Assembly (NCBI RefSeq): GCF_000566685.1
Contig: NZ_AZQN01000006.1
Location: 186,001 to 250,000, forward strand
Source: Dyadobacter tibetensis Y620-1
GTDB lineage: Bacteria; Bacteroidota; Bacteroidia; Cytophagales; Spirosomataceae
DNA length: 64,000 bases
Direction: 5' to 3'
Shown here: positions 26,619 through 35,158 of the stretch, in pieces
Layout of the letters: each line of letters starts with the position of its first letter
Position numbering within the stretch: position 1 is the first letter of the stretch
Notes under the pieces: generated by a model
Told to the model about the DNA's origin: nothing
What the model saw: the letters and a program-made list of their open reading frames with translations, nothing else
Databases searched by the model: none
Program-made: the position numbers and the translations under genes

Positions 26619-28070
26619 TCATTCCTTTTTATATTTAAGTGGTTCATTTTTTAGAAAATCATACAAAGTCAGCCGCCGGAGCGTGTAAAATAATAACCAG
26701 TAATCGCTTAAAGCCTGAATAAACCCCCTTTTTGCAGTAACGCTTTCTTGCAGCGCTAGATTTAAATCCGGTATTGTTAGCTTGCCCAACAGATATCGCT
26801 CCTTGGTAATTGCCAATCGTTGCTGGGCAACGGTATCTGCTTTACCTGCAATTTGTAATTGACTATACTTTTGGTTGAACCTGAGTACCTGCATGTATAT
26901 TTCCTGTTCGAAAATCAGCTCTTCCTGTTGCATGTTTACTTCCACCAGCTCACGGTTGGCCTGCGCTAGCCGTATTTGGGATTTACGATAGCCCCAGTCC
27001 TGAATAGGAACGTCGAGCGTAACGCCAATATATTGCTGATTTTGCAGGCCACGGTACGAATCTCCGAGCCTGGCAGCAGTTTGCTGTGTGCCCAGGTTGG
27101 CTATCAGGCTTAGTTCCAGGCTGTTTTGTCCTTTTGCCCTAGCAACTTCTTGGTCGGCTTGTAGGCGTTCGCTACGAAATTTCAGTATGGCTGGCCGATT
27201 AAACTGCGCCTGTTCCAATGCCTTTTCATACGATATGCTTATTTCCTCCGGTATAGATGGAACCAACAAATGAAGACGATCTTCGTCACCTAACCCTAAA
27301 ACCCTCTTGAGACTTCTTATCGCTTCTTCTCTAGCAATTCTATTGTCGTTCAGTTCACTTTTTGCTTTGAGCATATTCAATTCCAACTGTAACAAATCGG
27401 TACGGGGCACGGTGCCAATGGCAAATCTTTCCTGCGACAAGTTGTACAGCGTATCTGCCTGGGCCTGGTTGGCCTCAGTAATATCAATAGCGACCTGCGC
27501 TTCAAGGCCCTCAAGGAACAATTTGACCGCTTCAAGCGAGGTAAGTTCCATATCTTCGGCGTATCCTCGGCCTGCCGTTTCAAACAATACCGGTTCGAGT
27601 TTTCTCTTCCAATAAAAATCGTTATAAAGAAGGGAGTTTTGTGTGTACGATAGTTGTATCGGTGTGGATAGAAAATAGCTTGACTGATTTCCGGAAAAAT
27701 TGTCGGTACGTTGAAGACTGGTACCCGCCTGCAAGGTTCCGCCCGTAAATCCTATGTTTTGTAATACACTTAGCCCTAAACTGTTGTTAGCCTGGGAAAC
27801 ACGCACAAACTGTATGGAGCCGTCCGGTTGTGTAATGGGGTTAATGGCCCGGTAAAAAGTAGGAACGGTTGCATTAAGCCTGATTTGAGGCTTAAAACCA
27901 GCCTTAAAATTACTAAACTGCCAATAGCTCCGCTCATACGTATTTTTGGCACGGTGATAAAATGGTGATTGGCTCTGCGCCAGGCTTATGGCTTCATGCA
28001 GGGACAGCGTTTTTTGTGAAAAACAAGAAAAAGAAATAAGGAGGAAAGGGAGAAGAGTGAAACGGGACAT
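26619..28070 (-). CDS. TolC family outer-membrane efflux protein
   Basis: The start at ATG 28070 gives the signal peptide MSRFTLLPFLLISFSCFSQ; the frame stays open to 28205, but that extension precedes the signal sequence. About 483 residues show the two long helical-hairpin repeats of TolC (LSLHEAISLAQSQSPFYHRAKNTYERSYWQF, ISYEKALEQAQFNRPAILKFRSERLQADQEVARAKG) and the C-terminal LGKLTIPDLNLALQESVTAKRGFIQALSDYW. It forms the exit duct of the RND pump encoded on either side. Confidence 0.92.
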   Translation of the reverse strand: MSRFTLLPFLLISFSCFSQKTLSLHEAISLAQSQSPFYHRAKNTYERSYWQFSNFKAGFKPQIRLNATVPTFYRAINPITQPDGSIQFVRVSQANNSLGLSVLQNIGFTGGTLQAGTSLQRTDNFSGNQSSYFLSTPIQLSYTQNSLLYNDFYWKRKLEPVLFETAGRGYAEDMELTSLEAVKLFLEGLEAQVAIDITEANQAQADTLYNLSQERFAIGTVPRTDLLQLELNMLKAKSELNDNRIAREEAIRSLKRVLGLGDEDRLHLLVPSIPEEISISYEKALEQAQFNRPAILKFRSERLQADQEVARAKGQNSLELSLIANLGTQQTAARLGDSYRGLQNQQYIGVTLDVPIQDWGYRKSQIRLAQANRELVEVNMQQEELIFEQEIYMQVLRFNQKYSQLQIAGKADTVAQQRLAITKERYLLGKLTIPDLNLALQESVTAKRGFIQALSDYWLLFYTLRRLTLYDFLKNEPLKYKKE

Positions 28071-28332
28071 AGGAGCGAGGACAACCCAAGAAAGGTGCCT
28101 GGTGTGATCAACAATACATCTCAACCCATGCCAGACGATAAATGCTGGCTGGGCAATAAAACGCTCCTTAAAATGGCTTCCAGGTTTATAATTCCACGTC
28201 TCCATTTTTACTTTTTACTATGTTGCTGAGATTATTTCGAGATCGATTAATGTAACATGTTGATTATAAGGATCTTGCTAGTCTTTTCGCTTGTTTTACT
28301 CAAAAGGGTTGATTATTACATCAAAGGCTCGC

Positions 28333-29418
28333 TTACTCGTCCACTTTCTCTCTCTTAACTTCCGTTTTTTCCACTTTTGCATCGTGACCCAGGTTCAGAT
28401 GTCCCGACAATATCACCTCTTCTCCCGCTTCTAATCCTTCTGTAATGGTAACGTTTCTGTCGTTCTCTCGTCCAGTAGTTACGTAATGCCATTTGGCCAG
28501 CCCGTCTTTATAAGTGAATATTACCTTGCGGCCACTCCGTTCTACTACTGCCTGCTTGGGTACTACGAGTTGCCCCGGAAACGATTTCTCTATCATTACC
28601 CTTACATTCATTCCGGAAAGCAGCATAGCATCCGGTTTCAGAACCTGAATGGTGACATCTACCAGTCCTTGCGAACTTACCACCGGGTTAATGTCCAGTA
28701 CCTTGGCTTTGTATACCCGTCCTGGGCGACCTATGGGCTCTACTTGCCCCGATTGCCCTACAAGCACCGCAGCCAGTTCGGTTTCCAGAATGGGGCAACG
28801 GATGAGCATCTCCTTACGGTTGAGCAACGTACACAATGGCTTATCACTTGGCGAAGAACTGTAATTGGAGACCGTAAGATTGGCAACCGTACCTGCAACA
28901 GGGCAGTATAAAAAAGTTTTCGACAATTCTAGTTGTGCTTTTTGTACTGCAAGCAGGGCTCTGTTATAACCGCTGCGAAGCTTGATATACGCATACACCT
29001 CCTTGCTCACCGAAGCCGTGTCGCCACGTTTCCCCCCCTGGGTTATGAGCTGGTCGCTCACCTCGACCCGGCTTTCCTCCAGTTGTAGCTGGGCCTCCCG
29101 AAGCGCAAGTTTCTGCGCGTCGTTATGCATTGAAGCGATCAGCTGTCCTGCCTTCACCGAGACACCATTCTTTACGGCAATGTGTGTAATAATCCCCTGG
29201 CTTTGAAACGAAAGGGGGATTTCCTGAGCAGCAAGAACCTTTCCATTGCTGATTATCTGAGCAACAAAGGTTTTACTTTGAGCAGGAGCTGTTTGCACAT
29301 GAGTGACTTCTCCAACAGTAGTGCTATCGGCACGTGCTAATAAATCTTTATCCTGCTTATCCGTAGTGCAGGAGAGAGATACCGTAAGTACTAATATTGT
29401 AGTAAATATTCGATTCAA
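28333..29418 (-). CDS. RND efflux periplasmic adaptor (HlyD/AcrA family) lipoprotein
   Basis: The 361-residue adaptor has a lipoprotein signal (MNRIFTTILVLTVSLSC). Domains in order: split lipoyl half (GIITHIAVKNGVSVKAGQLIASMHN), alpha-hairpin (about residues 110-170), second lipoyl half (KTFLYCPVAGTVANLTVSNYSSSPSDKPLCTL), beta-barrel (LSGMNVRVMIEKSFPGQLVVPKQAVVERSG) and membrane-proximal domain (TVGREN-like TTGRENDRNVTITEGLEAGEEVILSG). It bridges permease and TolC. It starts 56 bp after the DUF4249 gene. Confidence 0.92.
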   Translation of the reverse strand: MNRIFTTILVLTVSLSCTTDKQDKDLLARADSTTVGEVTHVQTAPAQSKTFVAQIISNGKVLAAQEIPLSFQSQGIITHIAVKNGVSVKAGQLIASMHNDAQKLALREAQLQLEESRVEVSDQLITQGGKRGDTASVSKEVYAYIKLRSGYNRALLAVQKAQLELSKTFLYCPVAGTVANLTVSNYSSSPSDKPLCTLLNRKEMLIRCPILETELAAVLVGQSGQVEPIGRPGRVYKAKVLDINPVVSSQGLVDVTIQVLKPDAMLLSGMNVRVMIEKSFPGQLVVPKQAVVERSGRKVIFTYKDGLAKWHYVTTGRENDRNVTITEGLEAGEEVILSGHLNLGHDAKVEKTEVKREKVDE

Positions 29419-29474
29419 AAGATTGGTTTACATAGGTTGTGGAAAACAGTATGGATTGGTATGGTGTAGATTAT

Positions 29475-30287
29475 TTAAAAATCCAAGTCAAGCCGTATAG
29501 TATAATACGCTCCGAAGCAGCCAAATCCACCATTTATGTTGTGTTTGGCATTAACGGGCTGCGCAAATGGGTCGTCCTGATTGTTCGAGTTTAATTCAGT
29601 CGATTTCGAATAGGTATAGAAGTTCTCATCGGCCACATACAGAAAGACAATATTTCTGCGCTGGTTATTTATCAAATCGTTTGTAAAATAATTCGAGGTG
29701 ATCTTGTCGCTTTCAATATCGGCACCGCTAAAAAATTGAATCGTATGAGAAGTAGGTAAATTTTTAGATCGGATACCTGAATAGTAAAAGTATGGCCTTA
29801 ACACGTAAAAACTTGTCCTATTGCTCGGCCATTTCAAGCGTATGTCTACAAAATCACTTCCTCTGAATGATTTTTCTACTTCAATTTCCTCTTGTTTAAT
29901 CGATTTTAAAGGAACTGTGCAGGAAGATGTCAACACCTTGCCATCCTTGGCAACGGCCTTTATCGAGTACGTTTTCCCTTTCTCAATTTTAAAGTCGTTT
30001 GAAACTTTAAATTCGTAAAAATTATTCTTTGGGTTTAGAACAAGCTGCTTTTCAAGATTTCCATCACTCATCGTGATGTGGGCATCTTTTACAAAAAGGT
30101 CATTAAACTTGATTTCGTTCATGGCAAAGGATGTCGCCCTTGACAAAACTGCACTAATCAACGTATCGGAAGGACTAATGTAACAATGCAGTACAAGTTC
30201 TTCTGGTGTGTTTGACAATCCATCTATTTCCTCAATACAGGAGTTAAATGAAAAAAGAAGAACGATGATACCAATATATTTTGTCAT
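29475..30287 (-). CDS. DUF4249 family lipoprotein (second copy)
   Basis: The 270-residue protein has a lipoprotein signal (MTKYIGIIVLLFSFNSC). It shows the DUF4249 layout: EELVLHCYISPSDTLISAVLSRATSF, DLFVKDAHITMSDGNLEKQLVLNPKNNFYEF and EKGKTYSIKAVAKDGKVLTSSCTVP. It follows the TonB receptor by 2 bp, the reverse of the gene order at 19-22 kb. A surface accessory role for the receptor is likely. Confidence 0.85.
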   Translation of the reverse strand: MTKYIGIIVLLFSFNSCIEEIDGLSNTPEELVLHCYISPSDTLISAVLSRATSFAMNEIKFNDLFVKDAHITMSDGNLEKQLVLNPKNNFYEFKVSNDFKIEKGKTYSIKAVAKDGKVLTSSCTVPLKSIKQEEIEVEKSFRGSDFVDIRLKWPSNRTSFYVLRPYFYYSGIRSKNLPTSHTIQFFSGADIESDKITSNYFTNDLINNQRRNIVFLYVADENFYTYSKSTELNSNNQDDPFAQPVNAKHNINGGFGCFGAYYTIRLDLDF

Positions 30288-30289
30288 GG

Positions 30290-32650
30290 CTAAAATTTGA
30301 AACTGTATGAGATAGAGGGGATAAACAGCATCAGACTTGCTGCATTTATAGTTTTGGTCCTGATGTATTCTTTATTTTCATTGAATTTTCCATTAATATT
30401 TACCTCATAGCTGAATACGTTCTTACTTCCCATAATATTGTAAAAACCAAATTCCCATGTCCGTTGGCCTCGTTTTTTCTGTTTTATCAATTGCATGCTT
30501 AAATCGAGTCTATTGTAAATAGGCGTTCGGCTGTCATTTCTTTGATTTCCATAGTCAATGACAGCCAGGCTGGCTGTTGGCCTATTGGTAAAGGGGTCAA
30601 TGTTAAACTTATCATAACTAAGTTTAGGTAGGGTGACCGGATTGCCAGTTTTTAAAACAAAGTTGGCAGAAAATTTCACCCGCTTGCTGTGCTGATATCC
30701 TCCAACCATTGAAAGCTGATGCCTACGATCCTGAATGGGAAAGAAGCGCTGTCCTGAATTCAATTCCTGAAACTGATATATGGTTTTACTTAGCGTATAG
30801 CTTGTCCAACCGGTCAATTTTCCTGTTTTTTTATGGATGAATAATTCTAAACCTCTGGAGTTTCCAACACCATATGTGCTGAGGTCTTCCCATAAGATTC
30901 GGGCTGAGGTAAAATCCCTGTCCCTGAACAAGCTTACCAATGACAGAATGCTTGCTCCGTCCCTAAATGAAAGAATGTTTTTCATCCTTTTGGAATAAAC
31001 TTCCAGTTCTATGCTAAATTTCTTTTCTGTGAAATCGCGGGTGAGGCCAAAGGTGAACTGGCGGGAATTTTGTGGAGGTATTTTGGGTGTGGAGGGAACC
31101 CATACATCCACAGACAACCCCAAGCCATTGTTCGTCAGTAACTGAATAGGCTGGTTCATCACGGAATATGCGCCCTTTACCGACCAATTTTTGATAAAAT
31201 TATAATTAATTGCCAATCTGGGTTCAACGAAGGTATAGGTCTTTTGTGATGGGGCAAACATGGCAAGCCTCAGTCCGTAATTAATAACTACCTTGCTCGT
31301 GGGCGTATAAATATCTTCGACATAAATGGCTCCGTCAAATGCATTTACCCGTTCTATTTCTTGTCTGTCCGGTACACCATCCTCCTTAAACGCAGCGCTG
31401 TTCGGTACAAAATTCAATCTGGAAAGATTGATTCCAAAACGAATATCATGTTTGGCATTTGGCAGGTAGTCAAAGTCATATTTTAAGCTGAGCTCATTCA
31501 GGCGGGACGAGTAGATTTGGCTGGACGAGCCAATTGTATTTTCCAATTCGTAATTGAAATTGCTGTATATCACACTCATATTAGAAAACACTTTGGGAGA
31601 AAACAAATGGTTCCATCGCAAGGTGCCTGTCTTATTTCCCCAGCTGAAACCCATGTTCCGGTACTCATCGCCCTTCTTATTTACGCGCTCGAACAAATTA
31701 TCCTTTCCCAGATACGTGCTGAAAAATAACCGGTTGTTTTTATTCAATTCGAAATTAACCTTTGCATTAACATCATAGAAATTGGATTTCAGGGAGGCAC
31801 CTGACGGAGTTTTAGCTAAAGATAACAACAGGTCGGGATAGGAGCGTCGAGCGGAAATAATGTATGAGGACTTGTCTTTCTTAAGTGGTCCCTCCAAGGT
31901 TATCCTGCTGCTAATCAGCCCCACTCCCACTTCTCCGTGGGTAGCACTTTTGTTTCCTTCCTTCATCTGAACGTCCAATACCGAAGATAGTCGCCCTCCA
32001 TAGCGGGCAGGAAAACCACCTTTTATAAATTCTAAACATTTTAGGGCATCTCCGTTAAAAATAGAAAAGAACCCAAAGAGATGCGAGAAGTTGTAAACCT
32101 TTGCTTCGTCCATTAGAATCAGATTCTGATCCGATCCGCCGCCACGGACAAAGAGCCCATTACTTCCTTCGGTTCCACTCTGCACTCCGGGCAAAAGTTG
32201 TATGGCTTTCAGTATATCCTTTTCTCCTAACAAGGATGGGGAATCTTTCAAATGTTGAATGGGTACATTAATTGTGCTTATTTTAGGAGAAAGACTTTTT
32301 TTCTCCTGCTCACTGGACGTGATGGTAACGGTTTCCAATTCCAAACTTAATGGAGCCATCGAAACATCCATCTTATAGTCTTTCCTGGCGGCTACATTGA
32401 TCAGCAGTGTCTGATAACCCATTAGCGATACCTGCAAATCGATAGTGTCTGCCCGGGAAACCGTTAGAGAATAAAAGCCATAAGCGTTGGTATGGGAAGC
32501 AATTTTTAGATCTGCATTGAAAATGATTGCTCCGGCAATACTTTCTCGGGAACCCTGTTCCCTGACAAAACCACTAATGGTTATGTTTTGCCCAAACAAT
32601 GAATTAATGAAACTAAAAAAAACTACTGGTGCTACTACGATCCACTTCAT
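30290..32650 (-). CDS. TonB-dependent receptor (DUF4249-linked type, second copy)
   Basis: The 786-residue receptor has a signal peptide (MKWIVVAPVVFFSFINSLFG), a carboxypeptidase-regulatory-like domain (ISGFVREQGSRESIAGAIIFN...TNAYGFYSLTVSRAD), and a plug (LLGEKDILKAIQLLPGVQSGTEGSNGLFVRGGGSDQNLILMDEAKVYN, KGGFPARYGGRLSSVLDVQMKEG). The barrel ends in SISYSFKF. It shares long stretches with the receptor at 20-22.3 kb. Position between the Cys-peptide/CxxC genes and the efflux genes suggests it handles the same molecule. Direction of transport is presumably inward. Confidence 0.93.
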   Translation of the reverse strand: MKWIVVAPVVFFSFINSLFGQNITISGFVREQGSRESIAGAIIFNADLKIASHTNAYGFYSLTVSRADTIDLQVSLMGYQTLLINVAARKDYKMDVSMAPLSLELETVTITSSEQEKKSLSPKISTINVPIQHLKDSPSLLGEKDILKAIQLLPGVQSGTEGSNGLFVRGGGSDQNLILMDEAKVYNFSHLFGFFSIFNGDALKCLEFIKGGFPARYGGRLSSVLDVQMKEGNKSATHGEVGVGLISSRITLEGPLKKDKSSYIISARRSYPDLLLSLAKTPSGASLKSNFYDVNAKVNFELNKNNRLFFSTYLGKDNLFERVNKKGDEYRNMGFSWGNKTGTLRWNHLFSPKVFSNMSVIYSNFNYELENTIGSSSQIYSSRLNELSLKYDFDYLPNAKHDIRFGINLSRLNFVPNSAAFKEDGVPDRQEIERVNAFDGAIYVEDIYTPTSKVVINYGLRLAMFAPSQKTYTFVEPRLAINYNFIKNWSVKGAYSVMNQPIQLLTNNGLGLSVDVWVPSTPKIPPQNSRQFTFGLTRDFTEKKFSIELEVYSKRMKNILSFRDGASILSLVSLFRDRDFTSARILWEDLSTYGVGNSRGLELFIHKKTGKLTGWTSYTLSKTIYQFQELNSGQRFFPIQDRRHQLSMVGGYQHSKRVKFSANFVLKTGNPVTLPKLSYDKFNIDPFTNRPTASLAVIDYGNQRNDSRTPIYNRLDLSMQLIKQKKRGQRTWEFGFYNIMGSKNVFSYEVNINGKFNENKEYIRTKTINAASLMLFIPSISYSFKF

Positions 32651-32664
32651 TCGTACAAAATGTA

Positions 32665-33126
32665 TTATATTGAGTTGATGTAAACTTCTGCTTCTGATAT
32701 TTTAGGATCAATAACGTCTATTACGTTAACACAATGCCCCTTGTTAACATGGATGAGCAAAGGTTTAGCCAGATTTGTTTGATAACCGTATACCGCCATT
32801 TTTGTATCTGTTAAAAATTCAAATCTCTTTTTTAATACCGCCACCCGGTTTAAAAACTGCTTGTTGAAGGTTTCACCAACAAACACAATTGTTAATTTTT
32901 TGTTTGCCTTTACCCGCATAAGCATATTTGTATTCAGGTTAACACACTGTTCACAAGCCTGCAGATCGAGGACGTAAAAAATATGTTCGTCTTTGATATC
33001 ATTCAATGAAATGTATAATTCGTCTTTAAAATATAGCGATATCCCTTCGAAATAGGGACAATCACTGGATGTGCCTTTGCAGCAGGCCATGAATACAATA
33101 AGTGATGCAAATGCCCAGTTTTTCAT
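32665..33126 (-). CDS. Small lipoprotein with CxxC motif (thioredoxin-like?)
   Basis: The 153-residue protein has a lipoprotein signal (MKNWAFASLIVFMAC). After ISLNDIKDEHIFYVLDLQ comes ACEQC (Cys58, Cys61), then an alternating strand/helix pattern (KKLTIVFVG, FLNRVAVLKKRFEFLTD, KPLLIHVNKGHCVNVIDV). This order (strand, CxxC, helix, strand, helix, strands) fits a thioredoxin-like fold, but I recognise no named family. It overlaps the DUF4221-like gene by 4 bp and precedes the TonB receptor by 14 bp. A disulfide role towards the upstream Cys-rich peptides is attractive but inferred. Confidence 0.68.
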   Translation of the reverse strand: MKNWAFASLIVFMACCKGTSSDCPYFEGISLYFKDELYISLNDIKDEHIFYVLDLQACEQCVNLNTNMLMRVKANKKLTIVFVGETFNKQFLNRVAVLKKRFEFLTDTKMAVYGYQTNLAKPLLIHVNKGHCVNVIDVIDPKISEAEVYINSI

Positions 33127-34352
33127 TTCTTTAAAAATTTGAATCTGATTGAATGCCTGAATTCAGATTCGGATGTCACAACCCTTTCCTTTAATGCTCC
33201 AATGAACCCGTTGGAGGTGGGATATGATACGAAAAGTGACTGAGGATCACCGAAACTGGACAGTTGGCTCTCCCTATCCAAAATAAACTCATCCAATTTT
33301 TCAAGCTTTTTATTAAACAAGATCACAGATACGGTCTTGTTCAGGTGACTGTTCAGCTTTCCGCTGGGTAATTTTTCAGGTTGCTCATGCAGGGCAATTC
33401 TCGAAAAAACACCTAGTTTATTATGATAATTTAACGATCCGTATAGGGAAGTAGAGACAAAGAAATTTCTCTCTGTCTGAGGATTTGTTTCGTAGTCAAT
33501 TGGTGGAGGCAATTTTTCAATATACTTACTGGATACGCAATTTTCATTTAAGAGAAGACCTGTTTTGTTATTGTAAATCGAAACCTTATGACTCATGGGG
33601 TACGAAACAAAAGACGAATCACCTAGTACAACACAAAATGGATGAGACTGAAAAGGCAAATATTGTTTCTCGCGTTCTGAATCGCCAGAATAGGCTGCTT
33701 CTATTTTCCCAAATGGGATTCCCCACTTTTTTGTATGAATATTAAAGGTATTGTGTAATTTAAATTTTTCTCTGTCCGAGAAATAGTAAATATCAGTGTT
33801 GGTAAGAGTTAGATGAATATTGCCAGTTTTTGGGTCAAAAAAATTGATATTCTCACGATCTGTATCAAAATAATAAAGAGGGGTATTAATTATTTCATCT
33901 AATTTCCAGTTTATAGGAGCATTGTCCAAAACCCATTTATTAATTACGTTTCCACTGGAATTGACCAGTGAGATCGTATATGGATCCTGTGCTACGAATA
34001 TACTGTCCATCGTATAAACATAAAATGATACCATATTTGGCACAAAATTCTTATCTATTATTATTGATTTAATAAATTTTCCAACTTCTAAATCATAAAT
34101 GTCTAATCTATAATTTTTCTTTGACCTTCCAATCAGATATTTATCCTTTGCAATTTGAACTTTATCGTACACTGTTGGCATAGAATCATTTACTGATATA
34201 CTGATCGTGTCAATAGCCATAGAATAGATAGCGTTTCTTCTTTGGTCCAAGCAGGGGTTATTGAGGTATTTCCTTTCTTTTTGGCACCCATGAAAAATTA
34301 TAGAGATTAAAATTATGATCAGATTCGGAAGTATTGTTATGTACAATTTCAT
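33123..34352 (-). CDS. DUF4221-like lipoprotein (beta-propeller type)
   Basis: The 409-residue protein has a lipoprotein signal (MKLYITILPNLIIILISIIFHGC). Repeated short strands such as YRLDIYDLEVGKFIKSIII, MDSIFVAQDPYTISLVNSSGNVINKW and SHKVSIYNNKTGLLLNEN look like propeller blades and resemble DUF4221 proteins. In other Bacteroidota, six-bladed propeller lipoproteins accompany short secreted NVEALA peptides. Here it is the first gene after two Cys-rich peptide genes, from which it is separated by a strong hairpin. The coding sequence is visibly AT-rich. Confidence 0.7.
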   Translation of the reverse strand: MKLYITILPNLIIILISIIFHGCQKERKYLNNPCLDQRRNAIYSMAIDTISISVNDSMPTVYDKVQIAKDKYLIGRSKKNYRLDIYDLEVGKFIKSIIIDKNFVPNMVSFYVYTMDSIFVAQDPYTISLVNSSGNVINKWVLDNAPINWKLDEIINTPLYYFDTDRENINFFDPKTGNIHLTLTNTDIYYFSDREKFKLHNTFNIHTKKWGIPFGKIEAAYSGDSEREKQYLPFQSHPFCVVLGDSSFVSYPMSHKVSIYNNKTGLLLNENCVSSKYIEKLPPPIDYETNPQTERNFFVSTSLYGSLNYHNKLGVFSRIALHEQPEKLPSGKLNSHLNKTVSVILFNKKLEKLDEFILDRESQLSSFGDPQSLFVSYPTSNGFIGALKERVVTSESEFRHSIRFKFLKK

Positions 34353-34623
34353 TCTAATATCCTTTAGAAAGTATTTTGCACGAACTAGTCGTTGTCGGCA
34401 AATTATCCATTATTATAACTACTTAATAGGTTTATGCAGTAAATGCCGGGAGAAGCGACCAGAAAAATATCTGTTGGTAAAGTGTGTAAAACGGAGATAT
34501 TTAACGGTGTCTCCGTATTACACACTTTCCTAACAGCACAAATCATGATATACTTATACGTTTAATCGAGTATTAGATTTTGACTCTAATCGATCTCTTT
34601 GCATAGCAATAGAAAATTATTGA
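34353..34623. other. AT-rich spacer between the peptide genes and the lipoprotein/transport genes
   Basis: No gene is seen in these 271 bp. The only clear structure is the 50-nt hairpin at 34479-34528. Confidence 0.5.
34479..34528 (-). terminator. Strong hairpin between the peptide genes and downstream operon
   Basis: An 11-bp arm AAAGTGTGTAA (34479-34489) pairs with 34518-34528, and after one A-A mismatch a 7-bp arm ACGGAGA (34491-34497) pairs with 34510-34516; the loop is 12 nt. The minus-strand 3' arm ends in TTT only, so it may be a leaky terminator, an attenuator or an mRNA stabiliser. Confidence 0.6.
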
Positions 34624-34815
34624 TCAACAGCCATCCCATTTTTGACCATCTTTTTCGCAATTGTTTCTAAAAATGGCATATTTACAGCATAAAATACCAT
34701 TATCATTGGTGTATAGCTTTCCTCTCTGGGCAAATATTCCCGCACTAACGTGCGTAGTTGTAGAAGTTGCCAAACTGGCAGACACAAATATGAGTAGTGT
34801 AATTAACTTTTTCAT
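34624..34815 (-). CDS. Secreted Cys-rich mini-protein A (novel, NVEALA-like?)
   Basis: The 63-residue product has a signal peptide (MKKLITLLIFVSASLATSTTTHVSA, cleavage before Gly26) and a mature part of about 38 residues with Cys43, Cys44, Cys53 and a C-terminal Cys63. It aligns with its neighbour over the pattern G-x-L/W...D-N/G-G...CC-x-YA-x-F-x-N-x-C...C; pairing of the four Cys would give two disulfides. The VSAG cleavage region loosely recalls the NVEALA leader. The shared pattern between adjacent genes argues that it is a real gene despite its size. Confidence 0.7.
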   Translation of the reverse strand: MKKLITLLIFVSASLATSTTTHVSAGIFAQRGKLYTNDNGILCCKYAIFRNNCEKDGQKWDGC

Positions 34816-34857
34816 AAAAAAAATAGGTTTAAAAATACAACATTCTTAGTTTGGGTT

Positions 34858-35040
34858 TTAACAGTCATTAGTGCCGACTCGATAACACTTATTGATAAAT
34901 AATGCGTAGGCGCAACAAGACGTACCATCCGATCTTACAAGCCATCTCCCTTTATTCCCCATAGGGCCTGCTTCGACTTTTTGATTCACAGAAGAGAATA
35001 ATGCTCCTGCCAGAATCACTGCACATACTGCTTTTTTCAT
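34858..35040 (-). CDS. Secreted Cys-rich mini-protein B (paralogue of A)
   Basis: The 60-residue product has a signal peptide (MKKAVCAVILAGALFSSVNQKVEA, cleavage before Gly25) and a mature part of about 36 residues. Cys42, Cys43, Cys52 and the C-terminal Cys60 match the mini-protein A spacing CC-x8-C-x7(9)-C, with shared YA-x-F-x-N before the third Cys. QKVEAG near the cleavage site resembles the NVEALA leader. It is 42 bp upstream of mini-protein A on the same strand and 111 bp after the LuxR-type regulator gene. It could be a signal, toxin, metal ligand or structural peptide. Confidence 0.7.
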   Translation of the reverse strand: MKKAVCAVILAGALFSSVNQKVEAGPMGNKGRWLVRSDGTSCCAYALFINKCYRVGTNDC

Positions 35041-35143
35041 AATTATTTTTTTGAAATGAAACTGCCCCCAAGTGTTTCTTGGATTACCGTGTAAAAGTAT
35101 ATGTATAAATTATTGCAGGCATCGCCATTTCAAAATTAAAAAT

Positions 35144-35158
35144 GGGGATTTTTACCCC
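35144..35158 (-). terminator. Short terminator overlapping the end of the LuxR-type gene
   Basis: On the minus strand GGGG (35155-35158) pairs with CCCC (35144-35147) around a TAAAAAT loop that contains the stop codon, and ATTTTTAATTTT follows. The stem is short, so strength is uncertain. Confidence 0.4.
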
